64,000 bases of DNA. Origin: Actinomadura sp. K4S16. Lineage in GTDB: Bacteria; Actinomycetota; Actinomycetes; Streptosporangiales; Streptosporangiaceae. The stretch is from the NCBI RefSeq assembly GCF_008327685.1, contig NZ_BDDE01000011.1:794774-858773 (forward strand), written 5' to 3'. A program made the translations under genes and the position numbers. The notes beneath the pieces were generated by a model. It saw only the letters and a list, made by a program, of their open reading frames with translations, searched no databases and had not been told where the DNA came from. Below, piece by piece: positions 1 through 9,852 of the stretch. Each line of letters opens with the position of its first letter. Position 1 is the stretch's first letter.

Positions 1-1187
1 ATCGTGCCGATCACCGCCCCGGTGTACCCGGCGTGCGACTGCGCGCTGTAGGCGAACGGGACGACGCCCGGCCCGGTGAAGTGCGACTTCTCCAGCGCCT
101 CGACGACGCCCTTGCGGGTCGGGTTCTCGCCCGCCGCCTGGAGCGCCTGCACGAAGGTGTAGGCGACCGACATGCCGTAGACGATGTTGCCGTTGAACGG
201 CAGCTTCGGGATGTACTGGTCGTGGATCTTCTTGAACAGCGCCGTCCAGCTGTTGGCGGTGTCGCCGGGCGCCGCCAGGTAGCCGTCGGTGACCATGCCC
301 TGGATGAGCGGACTGCCCTCGACCTCGCTGCCGCCCTTCTTGGCGAAGCTCTCCAGCAGCCCGGTGAGGGTGATCGGGTCGGACCCGACGTTGCTGACGA
401 CGAACGTCGGCTTGTAGTTCAGCTTCAGCGCGGCGAGCCGGAACAGCGCCGTGTAGGTGGGGATGCTGAACAGCACGACGACGTCCGCCTTGGACTGGGC
501 GATCGCCTGCGCCTGCGCGCCGATGTCGGTGCCGCCCGGCTGGTAGGACTGCCGGGACACGACCTGGTCCTTCGGGATGTACTTGTCGAGGCCCTTCACC
601 CCGTCCTGGCCGAAGTCGTCGTTCTGGAAGAAGTAGGCGACCTTCTTCCCCGCGAAGGTCTTCTTGACGTGGTCGCCGAGGATCTTGCCCTCGCGGATGT
701 AGTCGACCTGCCAGCCGAACGTCTGCGGGTGCTTGTCCGGCTGGTCCCAGCAGCCGCAGCCGGACGCGACGAAAAGGTCCGGGACGCGCTGGGCGTTCAG
801 GTAGTCGACGACCTTGGAGTGCGTGGGCGTGCCCAGCCCGTTGAAGATCGCGAACACCTTGTCCTGGAGGACGAGCTTCTGCGTCACGCTGACGGTCTGC
901 GTCGGGTTGTAGCCGTCGTCCACGTACTTGTAGACGATCTTGCGCCCGTGCACGCCGCCGTTCGCGTTGACGTAGTCGAAGAACGCCTTGGACGCCGCGG
1001 AGTTGGCACTGTAGCCGGGCGCGGCCGGCCCGGTCAGCGGCTGGTGGCTGCCGATCGTGACGGTGGTGGCGGTCACGCCGGGCGCCGACCCGCCGCCGCC
1101 TCCGTCACCGCCGCAGCCGCTCGCCGCGACCGCCAGCGTCGCCGCGGTCATCAGGGCGAGCGCCCGCCTGGTCCGGGGTCGCTTCAT
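1..1187 (-). CDS. Branched-chain amino acid-type ABC transporter substrate-binding lipoprotein (3' end outside window)
   Basis: Extracytoplasmic solute receptor of the LivK/Leu-Ile-Val-binding family, last gene of the livGFHMK-type operon. The start ATG at 1187 has a strong AGGAGGAG five bases upstream. The product opens with a twin-Arg-free signal peptide ending in ASGC followed by a Gly-rich linker, so it should be a lipoprotein. The mature part begins with TVTIGSHQPLTGPAAP, typical of family-4 receptors, and continues with a periplasmic-binding fold. About 395 codons are visible and the gene runs off the left edge, so the C-terminus is missing. The start lies inside the 3' end of the preceding permease gene. 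The ligand cannot be read from sequence. The neighbouring acyl-CoA synthetase sharing the operator suggests a carboxylic acid rather than an amino acid (inference). Confidence 0.85.
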   Translation of the reverse strand, partial: MKRPRTRRALALMTAATLAVAASGCGGDGGGGGSAPGVTATTVTIGSHQPLTGPAAPGYSANSAASKAFFDYVNANGGVHGRKIVYKYVDDGYNPTQTVSVTQKLVLQDKVFAIFNGLGTPTHSKVVDYLNAQRVPDLFVASGCGCWDQPDKHPQTFGWQVDYIREGKILGDHVKKTFAGKKVAYFFQNDDFGQDGVKGLDKYIPKDQVVSRQSYQPGGTDIGAQAQAIAQSKADVVVLFSIPTYTALFRLAALKLNYKPTFVVSNVGSDPITLTGLLESFAKKGGSEVEGSPLIQGMVTDGYLAAPGDTANSWTALFKKIHDQYIPKLPFNGNIVYGMSVAYTFVQALQAAGENPTRKGVVEALEKSHFTGPGVVPFAYSAQSHAGYTGAVIGT

Positions 1188-2295
1188 CTGCTCCTCCTGA
1201 GTGCGTTGTGGTGGGCCCCGATGTGTCCCTTGGCGCGGGACCGTGCGACCCGGGAGCCAGGTCGCGCCTCGCGCGTGCACGGCGCCGGACGGCGCCGCCG
1301 ATGTCGCGGAGCCCTCCCTGGACGCCGCGCGGGAAGGCCAGCGTCACCGCGATGAGGACGAGGCCGTAGATGGCGAGGGGCAGATTCGACGCGATGTTGT
1401 GCGAGAGGCCGGACGAGGACGACAGGTCCGCCGCCCAGGTCGGCACGTAGACCAGGATCAGCGCGCCCCACACGGCGCCCGGCAGGGTGCCGAGCCCGCC
1501 GATGATGATGGCGGCGATGAGCTGGAGGGACAGCGTGAGCGGGAACGCGCCAGGCGCCGCCAGCGTGGCGACCAGGGCGAGCAGCCCGCCGGCGAGCCCG
1601 GCGCAGGCCGCCGAGACGACGGTCGCGGCGATCCGCGTCCGGGCCACGCGGACCCCGCTCAGCGCGGCGGCGATCTCGTCGTCGCGGCCGGCGCGCAGCG
1701 TCCGCCCGAACCGGCCGCCGGTCAGGTTGGCGAGCAGGAACAGGGTGGCGACGGCGCCGAGGCAGCAGATCCACGCCTGCCAGCGCTCCAGCGGGAACGC
1801 GGCGCCGAGCGCCGCGGGCGGGACCGGCGGAGCGATCGTCAGCCCGTTCTGGCCGCCGAGCGCGCCGGCGAGCGGCTTGTAGTTGGCGAGGCCGGGCAGC
1901 CCGACGGCGAAGGCGAGGGTGGCGCCGGCCAGGTAGGGGCCGTGCAGCCGCGCGGCGACGGCGCCGACCACCGTGCCCGCGACCGCGGTGACGCCGGCCG
2001 CCGCCGCGAGGACCGCCGCGAGCGGCCAGCCCCAGTGCCCGATGACCAGCGCGGCGGTGTAGGCGCCGACCGCCATGAACGCGCCGTGCCCGAGGGAGAT
2101 CTGGCCGCCGAGCCCGGTCAGCACCGTCAGGCCGGCGACCGCGCAGGTGAGGTAGGCGGCCTGCGCGATCTGCAGGTCCCGGTAGGGGCCGGCGGCCGTG
2201 GTCAGCAGGTACAGGACGGCGATCGCGAGCAGGGCGCCGGACGTGTGCCGGGCCAGGGTCGAGCGGCGCAGGACGCCGCGCACAGGCGCGGTCAT
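1105..2295 (-). CDS. ABC transporter permease, LivM family
   Basis: Inner-membrane permease of a branched-chain amino acid-type importer. The 396-residue product has about ten hydrophobic segments and the LivM signature around LGHGAFMAVGAYTAAL. It pairs with the LivH-type permease four bases upstream. Family members usually end near residue 330-350. Here an Arg/Pro/Gly-rich tail of about 60 residues follows the last membrane helix (after FPRGVQGGL), and the stop codon lies 83 bases inside the lipoprotein gene. The tail may be real or the reading frame may simply lack an earlier stop. The overlap suggests coupled translation. Start ATG 2295 is the natural choice, close behind the livH-type stop. 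Confidence 0.88.
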   Translation of the reverse strand: MTAPVRGVLRRSTLARHTSGALLAIAVLYLLTTAAGPYRDLQIAQAAYLTCAVAGLTVLTGLGGQISLGHGAFMAVGAYTAALVIGHWGWPLAAVLAAAAGVTAVAGTVVGAVAARLHGPYLAGATLAFAVGLPGLANYKPLAGALGGQNGLTIAPPVPPAALGAAFPLERWQAWICCLGAVATLFLLANLTGGRFGRTLRAGRDDEIAAALSGVRVARTRIAATVVSAACAGLAGGLLALVATLAAPGAFPLTLSLQLIAAIIIGGLGTLPGAVWGALILVYVPTWAADLSSSSGLSHNIASNLPLAIYGLVLIAVTLAFPRGVQGGLRDIGGAVRRRARARRDLAPGSHGPAPRDTSGPTTTHSGGADEATPDQAGARPDDRGDAGGRGERLRR

Positions 2296-2299
2296 GGGA

Positions 2300-3178
2300 T
2301 CACACCCTCCGTCCGGTGCTCGCGGCGAACAGGCCGTTCGGTCTGATCATCAGGACGGTGATGAGGGCGGCGAGCGCCCCGAAGGCCACCAGGTCGGAGC
2401 TGAGGTAGCCGGACACGTAGCTGAGCGCGCAGCCGAGCAGCAGCCCGCCGGTGACGGCGCCCGCGGGGCTGTCCAGCCCGCCGATCACGGCGGCGGTGAA
2501 CCCGAAGACGAGCATCGCGTCGAACTGGGAGGGCCCGACGAACACCGACGGGGCGATCAGCACCCCGGCGAGCGAGCCGACGAGCGCGGCGAGCGCCCAT
2601 CCGAGGGTCAGCATCCGGCCGACGCGCACGCCCTGCAGGCGGGCGATCTCGGGCGCGAAGGCCGAGGCGCGCAGCCGCAGCCCGAGGTCGGTGCGGACGA
2701 ACAGCAGCGTCAGCAGCACCATGACCGCGGCGACGGCGCCGATGACGAACAGGTCGAACGGGGACAGCTGGAGCCGCGTCCCGCCGACGGACAGGCCCTT
2801 GATGGTGAGGGCGGGCGGGTAGGAGTGAGGCGTGTCGCCCCAGATCATGCCCGCGGCCGCCTGCAGCAGCACGAGCAGGCCGAGCGTGACGATGACGGCG
2901 TTCAGCGGCGGCTTGTTCTCGACGGGGCGTACCACGACCCGCTCGACGACCGCGCCCAGCACCAGCCCGGACGCGAGGGCGGCGCCGAGCGCGAGCCAGT
3001 AGGAGCCGCCGGCGTCGATGACGCTCCAGGCGAGGAACGTCGTGAACATCAGCATGCCGCCCTGGGCGAAGTTCACGACGCGGGTGGAGCGCCAGATCAG
3101 CACCAGCGCGAGCGCGACGGCCGCGAACACCGCCCCGGAGGTGATGCCGACGAGCGTGAGATTGATGAAGCGCACCAT
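2300..3178 (-). CDS. ABC transporter permease, LivH family
   Basis: Second membrane subunit of the importer, 292 residues. It starts MVRFINLTLVGITSGAVF and carries the family motif VVNFAQGGMLMF near the N-terminus, with about eight membrane segments. The ATG at 3178 overlaps the TGA of the preceding ATPase gene (TGATG), indicating translational coupling. A longer in-frame extension exists upstream but lies inside the ATPase gene and has shadow composition, so it was not used. The spacing to the next permease gene is only four bases. Confidence 0.9.
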   Translation of the reverse strand: MVRFINLTLVGITSGAVFAAVALALVLIWRSTRVVNFAQGGMLMFTTFLAWSVIDAGGSYWLALGAALASGLVLGAVVERVVVRPVENKPPLNAVIVTLGLLVLLQAAAGMIWGDTPHSYPPALTIKGLSVGGTRLQLSPFDLFVIGAVAAVMVLLTLLFVRTDLGLRLRASAFAPEIARLQGVRVGRMLTLGWALAALVGSLAGVLIAPSVFVGPSQFDAMLVFGFTAAVIGGLDSPAGAVTGGLLLGCALSYVSGYLSSDLVAFGALAALITVLMIRPNGLFAASTGRRV

Positions 3179-3885
3179 CAGAACCCCAGGTAGGCGTGGC
3201 GGAGACGGTCGTCGGCGGCGAGGACGGCGGCGGCCTCGTCCGCCACCACGGAGCCGAGGTCGAGGACGACGGCGCGGTCGGCGACCGACAGCGCGCTGCG
3301 CGCGTTCTGCTCCACGAGCAGCACGGTCCGGCCGTCCTCGTCGCACAGCCTCCGCAGCACGGCCATCAGCTGGGCGACCACCCGCGGCGCGAGGCCGAGA
3401 GACGGCTCGTCCACCAGCAGCAGCCGCGGCGCGCCGGTCAGCGCCCGGGCGAGCGCGAGCATCTGCCGCTCGCCGCCGGACAGGGTGGCGGCGGTGCGGG
3501 ACCGCCGCTGCGCGAGCGGCGGGAACAGCTCGTACATGTCGGCGATCCGCCGCGCGAGCGCCGCCCGGTCGCGCCGCCACAGCCCGCCGAGCCGCAGGTT
3601 CTCCTGCACGGTCAGCTCGGTGATGACGCCGCCGTTCTGCGGGACGTGCGCGACGCCGAGCCGGACGACCTCCTCGACCGGCAGCCCGGTGATGTCCGCG
3701 CCGTCCAGCTCGACCCGCCCCGAGCGGGGCCGCAGCAGCCCGGAGACCGCGCGCAGCAGCGTGGTCTTCCCCGCGCCGTTGGCGCCGAGCACGGCGGTGA
3801 CCGAGCCCTCCGCGACCGACAGGTCCACGCCGCCGAGCGCGCGGACGGCGCCGTAGGAGACGGTGAGGTCCTTCACCTCAAGCAC
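3178..3885 (-). CDS. ABC transporter ATP-binding protein, LivF family
   Basis: Cytoplasmic ATPase of the branched-chain amino acid-type importer, 235 residues, the usual LivF size. Walker A GANGAGKTT, ABC signature LSGGERQMLALARAL and Walker B LLLVDEPSLGLA are intact, and the LivF-typical VPQ switch region (AHVPQNGG) is present. It works as a heterodimer with the LivG-type ATPase encoded just upstream, with which it overlaps by 8 bases. The start is [12 protein letters not shown] at 3885. Confidence 0.93.
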   Translation of the reverse strand: MLEVKDLTVSYGAVRALGGVDLSVAEGSVTAVLGANGAGKTTLLRAVSGLLRPRSGRVELDGADITGLPVEEVVRLGVAHVPQNGGVITELTVQENLRLGGLWRRDRAALARRIADMYELFPPLAQRRSRTAATLSGGERQMLALARALTGAPRLLLVDEPSLGLAPRVVAQLMAVLRRLCDEDGRTVLLVEQNARSALSVADRAVVLDLGSVVADEAAAVLAADDRLRHAYLGF

Positions 3886-4657
3886 CGGCGACCTCCTCGC
3901 CGAGGTAGGCGTCGAGGACGGCCGGGTCGTCGCGGACCCGGTCGGGCGGCCCGCTCGCGATGACCTTGCCGAAGTCGAGCACGACCACCTGGTCGCACAC
4001 GCTCATCACGAGGTCCATGTGGTGCTCGACGAGGACGACGGCGGGCCCGCCGCGCAGCCCGCGGATCAGCTCGGCCAGCTCGTCCATCTCGGCGGCCGAC
4101 AGCCCGGCGGCGGGCTCGTCCAGCAGCAGCAGGTCGGGCTCGGCCACGAGCGCGCGGGCCAGCGCGACCCGCTTCTGCACGCCGTAGGGCAGCTCCCCCG
4201 GCGGCCGCGCGGCCTCGCCCGCCACGCCCAGCTCCGCCAGCCGGGCCATGGCCCGCTCGCGCAGGGCCGCCTCGTCGCGGTCGGCGCGCGGCAGCGCGAA
4301 CAGACCGGACCAGAACCCGGCCCGCGCGTGCGGTTCCGCGCCGACCATCACGTTCTCCAGCACGGTCAGCCCCGGGAACAGGCCGAGCCCCTGCAGGGTG
4401 CGCGCGATGCCGAGCCGGGTCAGGTCGTGGGGGCGGTGCCGGCGGAGCGCGCGGCCCCGCCAGCGGACCTCGCCCGCGTCCGGGCGGACGAAACCGCACA
4501 CGACGTTGAAGAGCGTCGTCTTGCCTGCGCCGTTCGGGCCGATCACCCCGGTGACGCGGCCCTCGGTCGCCGTGAGCGACACGCCGTCCAATGCGACCAG
4601 CCCGGCGAAGCGGACGGTCACCTCTCGCAGTTCCAGGATCGTAGAAGAGCCGGACAT
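3878..4657 (-). CDS. ABC transporter ATP-binding protein, LivG family
   Basis: First gene of the importer operon, 259 residues. Walker A is GPNGAGKTT, Walker B is [12 protein letters not shown], and the LivG-specific stretch [19 protein letters not shown] and [11 protein letters not shown] follow. The signature motif is unusual, [16 protein letters not shown], with PYG in place of the common SYG/SGG; this is tolerated in LivG proteins. The promoter must lie in 4658-4740, where a 14-bp palindromic operator shared with the acyl-CoA synthetase gene sits about 55 bases upstream of the start. Confidence 0.92.
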   Translation of the reverse strand: MSGSSTILELREVTVRFAGLVALDGVSLTATEGRVTGVIGPNGAGKTTLFNVVCGFVRPDAGEVRWRGRALRRHRPHDLTRLGIARTLQGLGLFPGLTVLENVMVGAEPHARAGFWSGLFALPRADRDEAALRERAMARLAELGVAGEAARPPGELPYGVQKRVALARALVAEPDLLLLDEPAAGLSAAEMDELAELIRGLRGGPAVVLVEHHMDLVMSVCDQVVVLDFGKVIASGPPDRVRDDPAVLDAYLGEEVAGA

Positions 4658-4708
4658 GTCGCCTCACCTCGCCGATGAATCAGCGCGAATCCCCCGAGGC
4701 CGAAATGC

Positions 4709-4728
4709 ACATACCGACTGGTCGGTTC
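4709..4728. promoter_or_regulatory. TetR-type operator upstream of the liv-type operon
   Basis: The core ACCGACTGGTCGGT at 4713-4726 is an inverted repeat with perfect 6-bp arms. The surrounding 20 bases match the site at 7235-7254 at 19 of 20 positions. It lies 56 bp from the livG-type start and between that gene and the divergent TetR gene, so it could control both. The type (CCGAC/GTCGG dyad) is common for TetR regulators of acyl-CoA metabolism in actinobacteria. Binding by the adjacent TetR is inferred. Confidence 0.75.
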
Positions 4729-4891
4729 CATGAAGATAGAATCACCGGGCGCTCCGGTCAACAGGCGATTCGCACTCGTCCGAGGCCCGCCGCGGCGAAT
4801 CCCCGCCCGGCGGTAGGCTGATCGGCGTTCTGCGGGCGGCCGCGCCGGGGCGGCACGAGACCCCGGGGGACTCCCGGACGGCGGAGGTGGA

Positions 4892-5497
4892 GTGATGACG
4901 CAGGCGCCCGCGGGCCGGATCTCCGGCACCCTGCCGCTGCCCGACCGGCTGCTGGCCGTGGCGGTCCGGATGTTCGCCGAGAAGGGCTTCGAGAGCACCT
5001 CGGTCCAGGAGATCGTGAACGCCGCCGGCGTGACCAAGGGGGCGATGTACCACTACTTCGGCTCCAAGGACGACCTCCTCTACGAGATCTACCACCGGCT
5101 CCTCGGCCTGCAGATGTCCCGGCTGGAGCAGATCGCGGACGGTCCCGGCACGGCCGCCGAGAGGCTCCGCGCCGCCGCCGTCGACGTCCTCAACACCTCG
5201 TTCCTCTACCTGGACGACTTCACCGTCTTCTTCCGCTCGACGCACCTGCTCTCCCGCGACCGCCGCGAGGCCGTCCGCGCCGAGCGGCGCCGCTACCACG
5301 AGCGGTTCCGCGCCCTGGTCGAGGAGGGCCAGCGCGAGGGCACGTTCCGCACCGAGACGCCCGCCGACATCGCCGTCCACTTCTTCTTCGGGACCGTCCA
5401 CCAGATCGGCGCCTGGTACCGCCCGGGCGGCCGCCTCAAGACGGCCGCCATCAGCGAGCACTACGTGGACCTGTTCCTGCGCGGCCTGGAAAAGTAG
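4892..5497 (+). CDS. TetR family transcriptional regulator (putative repressor of the importer and acyl-CoA synthetase)
   Basis: 201 residues. The N-terminal helix-turn-helix (residues about 16-62) contains TSVQEIVNAAGVTKGAMYHYFGSKDDLL, quoted here in parts: TSVQEIVNAAGVTKG then AMYHYFGSKDDLL. The C-terminal ligand domain resembles that of KstR2/FadR-like regulators that sense acyl-CoA thioesters. GTG at 4892 and ATG at 4895 are both possible behind GGAGGTGG. It is divergent from the importer operon and convergent with the acyl-CoA synthetase gene, and identical dyads lie in front of both. The likely effector is the CoA ester made by that synthetase (inference). Confidence 0.85.
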   Translation: MMTQAPAGRISGTLPLPDRLLAVAVRMFAEKGFESTSVQEIVNAAGVTKGAMYHYFGSKDDLLYEIYHRLLGLQMSRLEQIADGPGTAAERLRAAAVDVLNTSFLYLDDFTVFFRSTHLLSRDRREAVRAERRRYHERFRALVEEGQREGTFRTETPADIAVHFFFGTVHQIGAWYRPGGRLKTAAISEHYVDLFLRGLEK

Positions 5498-5523
5498 CCG
5501 CGGGACCGGCGGGCGGCCCGCGG
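5498..5523. terminator. Possible bidirectional terminator
   Basis: A 7-bp inverted repeat CCGCGGG/CCCGCGG with a 12-base loop lies between the convergent TetR and acyl-CoA synthetase genes. It has no U-tract, as usual in high-GC actinobacteria. Confidence 0.4.
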
Positions 5524-5526
5524 GCG

Positions 5527-7173
<1,647 letters not shown>

Positions 7174-7234
7174 GGCAATTCTCCGAGAGGGCCCGCGACG
7201 GCGAGAGGAACGGCCGGACCGCACGAATTTCCGC

Positions 7235-7254
7235 ACATACCGACCGGTCGGTTC
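7235..7254. promoter_or_regulatory. TetR-type operator upstream of the acyl-CoA synthetase gene
   Basis: The core ACCGACCGGTCGGT at 7239-7252 is a perfect 14-bp palindrome, 66 bp upstream of the synthetase start. It is the twin of the site at 4709-4728 (19/20 identical), at nearly the same distance from its gene. Confidence 0.78.
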
Positions 7255-7404
7255 ACCATATTTTCACCACCGCCCCGCCGTCAACGACCCGCCGTCCGGG
7301 GCAGGAGGCCCGCGAGGCCGGGCGGTTCCGCGGCCACGCGGGCGCCGGCCTGAGCGCCCCCGCGGGCCGCACGCTTCCGGTCCCCCTCCGAACACCGCCC
7401 CGGG

Positions 7405-8466
7405 TCAGCGGCGCCGCAGCAGGAGCATCGCGGCGTCGTCGGCGATCGGGCCGCCGACGTACCGGGTCAGGTCGTCCTGCAGCTCGTCGAGAGCCGTTTC
7501 GGGATCGGGCGCGGCGAGGACGCCCGCTCGCTCGAGCAGTGGGAAGAACACGCCACCGGAGTCCCGCGCCTCCACCACGCCGTCGGTGTAGAAAAGGATC
7601 TGATCTTCGGGGGCCATGGTCAGGCAGTGGACGGAATCGGGCTCGTCGACCAGGGCGCCCAGCCCGAGCGGTGGAGCGGCCACCGGCGGGTCGAGCGTCC
7701 GGACGACCCCGTCGGGACGGACGAGCAGGGGCGCGGGGTGGCCCCGGTTGAGCAGTATGACGCCGTTGTCCTGGAGTTCGGCGAGCACCGCGGTGACGAA
7801 CTGCTCGCTCGTCAGGTGCCGGGTCAGCGCCTTCTCGATCCGCGCCGTCACACCGGGCAGGTCGGGCTCGTCGTACGCGGCCTCCCGGAAGGCCCCCAGG
7901 ACCACCGCCGCCGTCTCCACGGCGTCCAGCCCCTTTCCCTGGACGTCGCCGACGATGACGCGGACGGCCTCGGGCGTCATCGCAACCTCGTACAGGTCGC
8001 CCCCGATCGTCGCCTGCGCCGACGCCGAGACATAGCGGACCGCCATGCGGAACGGGCCGACACGCCGCGGAACGGGCCGCAGCAGGACGCGCTGAGCCGC
8101 CTCGGCGACCGAGCGCACATCCGCCAGTTCCCGTTCACGGCGCACGCGGTACGCGCTGGCGAGCATGCTCGCCGCGATGACTCCGCTGATCGAGGCGAAC
8201 GTGAGGTTGTTGCTCCGGGTCCCCAGCACTCGGTCGTACAGCCCCAGGACCGTGCAGAGGGTCAGCGCGAGCACGCCCACGGCCGCGGTGCGGCGCACAC
8301 TCGCCGACAGACTCGCGAACGCAGGCCCGAGAGACAGGAGCGGCAGGTAGCCCACGCTCGGACCTGCCAGGACGTCGACGATCGCGACGATGGCCATCAT
8401 GGCGAACGGCAAGGAGTCGAGAAAGACTCGGCCAGCGCGATCGGCCCCAGGTCGCATCCTTGTCAT
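7405..8466 (-). CDS. Membrane-anchored PP2C/SpoIIE-family serine phosphatase
   Basis: 353 residues. The N-terminal third has four to five hydrophobic segments (about residues 18-110). A short linker helix (RVRRERELADVRSVAEAAQ) leads into a SpoIIE/RsbU phosphatase domain (about 140-350) with the metal-binding motifs IGGDLYEV, VGDVQGKGLDAV, FYTDGVVEARD and DDAAMLLLRR. Such proteins dephosphorylate STAS anti-sigma antagonists in partner-switching pathways. The STAS protein in this window (53.9 kb) is a possible but unlinked partner. The gene stands alone on the minus strand, divergent from the esterase gene. ATG 8466 was used; a second ATG three codons later is also possible. Confidence 0.88.
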   Translation of the reverse strand: MTRMRPGADRAGRVFLDSLPFAMMAIVAIVDVLAGPSVGYLPLLSLGPAFASLSASVRRTAAVGVLALTLCTVLGLYDRVLGTRSNNLTFASISGVIAASMLASAYRVRRERELADVRSVAEAAQRVLLRPVPRRVGPFRMAVRYVSASAQATIGGDLYEVAMTPEAVRVIVGDVQGKGLDAVETAAVVLGAFREAAYDEPDLPGVTARIEKALTRHLTSEQFVTAVLAELQDNGVILLNRGHPAPLLVRPDGVVRTLDPPVAAPPLGLGALVDEPDSVHCLTMAPEDQILFYTDGVVEARDSGGVFFPLLERAGVLAAPDPETALDELQDDLTRYVGGPIADDAAMLLLRRR

Positions 8467-8700
8467 TCCCGTTCCGGTCGGCGCAGTCCAAAGTCGGTCC
8501 CCACGGTCGCGAAGGCACCCACCACCTCATCCCCCGGACTCCGGCGATGACACCGGCGCGCGGGAGCGCGCCGCCGAGGGCGCGGCGGCGCGTCCCGCCC
8601 GGCGCCGGGCGACGACCTGCGCGGCAGACGCCAAAAAACGCCGGTCTTTTCTGCGCGGAGGTGCGTAGCCGGGCGGGGCGCGGCGGGGTTGGATCACGCT

Positions 8701-9564
8701 ATGAAGATCGCCGCGCGGGCGGCGATGATCGTGGCGGTTCTCGCGGCGCTCATCGCCCACCCCCTGCCCGCCGGAGCGTTCGAGGACGCCCCGGGAACAT
8801 CGAGGCACACCATTCCCATGGGCGACTGGAACCGCCCCTACCTGCTGCACGTCCCGCCGGGCTCCGAGTCCCGCACGCCGCTGCCGCTCATCGTGGCGCT
8901 GCACGGCGGCCTGAACGACTCCGAGTACGTCCGCAAGCAGAGCGGGCTCGACGAGGTCGCCGACCGGCACGGCTACGCCGTCGCCTATCCCGACGGGCTC
9001 CTCGGCACCTGGAACGCGGGCGCCTGCTGCTGGTTCGCCCGGTGGACCGGCGTCGACGACGTCGCGTTCCTCGACAAGCTCATCGACACGCTGGTGCGGC
9101 AGGGCGTCGCCGACCCCCGCCGCGTCTTCGTCACCGGCTTCTCCAACGGCGGCGGCATGGCGTACCGGTACGCGTGCGAGCGCGCGGAGAAGGTCGCCGG
9201 CATCGCCGTGGTGTCGGGCGCTCTGGCCATCGGCTGCACGCCGAAGAAACCGGTGTCGGTGCTGGCGTTCCACGGGACGTGGGACCCGTCCGTCCCCTAT
9301 GACGGCGGCGGGAACATGGACGCGGACGTCCATTTCCCGTTCATCCCCGTCCGGCTCCTCATGGAGTACTGGCGGTGGGTGGACAAGCTGCCCGCGCTGT
9401 CGCAGCCGGTGCCGGACGGGCCGGACGACTGCGTCGGCACGGGCCCCGGCCCGGTCGTCGTCGCGCTCTGCACCAGGCAGCGCGGAGGGCACGAGTGGCC
9501 GGACTACGCCAGCGAGCTCATGGCCGGGTTCTTCGCGGACCGGCCGTCCCTGCCGAAGCCGTGA
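8701..9564 (+). CDS. Secreted PHB-depolymerase-family esterase (LpqC-like)
   Basis: 287 residues. A Sec signal peptide covers the first ~27 residues (ends PAGAF). It is followed by an alpha/beta hydrolase of the esterase-PHB/feruloyl-esterase group: oxyanion-hole region LIVALHGGLND, nucleophile motif GFSNGGGMAYRYACE, acid in FHGTWDPSVPYDGGG and base in RGGHEWPD. Cysteines at ACCW and CER could form the disulfide seen in this family. ATG 8701 begins the signal peptide; an upstream TTG (8689) adds only four residues. Substrates are likely short acyl or feruloyl esters or polyesters. The gene is separated from the siderophore cluster by a bidirectional terminator. Confidence 0.85.
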   Translation: MKIAARAAMIVAVLAALIAHPLPAGAFEDAPGTSRHTIPMGDWNRPYLLHVPPGSESRTPLPLIVALHGGLNDSEYVRKQSGLDEVADRHGYAVAYPDGLLGTWNAGACCWFARWTGVDDVAFLDKLIDTLVRQGVADPRRVFVTGFSNGGGMAYRYACERAEKVAGIAVVSGALAIGCTPKKPVSVLAFHGTWDPSVPYDGGGNMDADVHFPFIPVRLLMEYWRWVDKLPALSQPVPDGPDDCVGTGPGPVVVALCTRQRGGHEWPDYASELMAGFFADRPSLPKP

Positions 9565-9602
9565 GCCCGGGCTGAACGCGGGCGTCCCGCTCCAGAGCCC
9601 GG

Positions 9603-9646
9603 GGCCGAGACGCCGTGACCTGTGGGGAGGTCACGGCGTCTCGGCC
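9603..9646. terminator. Bidirectional terminator, perfect 18-bp stem
   Basis: The arms 9603-9620 and 9629-9646 are perfect reverse complements (GGCCGAGACGCCGTGACC and its complement) with an 8-base loop. It lies between the convergent esterase and mbtH genes. The right arm includes the mbtH stop codon and the last five codons, so it ends the siderophore transcript. Confidence 0.85.
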
Positions 9647-9837
9647 GCCAGGCTCCGCGGGCGGATGTCCTTCCAGTTGTCCACGACGTACCCGATGCAG
9701 TCGGACCGCGACTCGGGGCCGTGGACCGTTGTCCACCCGGCGGGGACGTCGGCGAACGCCGGCCACAGGGAGTGCTGGCCCTCGGCGTTGGCGAGGACGA
9801 GGAACGCCCCGTCGGGGTCGTCGAACGGGTTCGTCAT
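9631..9837 (-). CDS. mbtH: MbtH-like protein
   Basis: 68 residues, a full-length MbtH-family chaperone that binds and activates NRPS adenylation domains. It starts [21 protein letters not shown] in family style (20-residue blocks: [15 protein letters not shown] then [13 protein letters not shown]) and keeps the conserved SLWPAF, PAGW and DNWKDIRP elements. It is the last gene of the unit starting at the iron box 12203-12221 and serves the two NRPSs of this window. GGAAAGGG-type RBS bases lie immediately upstream. Confidence 0.95.
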   Translation of the reverse strand: MTNPFDDPDGAFLVLANAEGQHSLWPAFADVPAGWTTVHGPESRSDCIGYVVDNWKDIRPRSLAAETP

Positions 9838-9852
9838 CGGCTTTCCCTTTCT

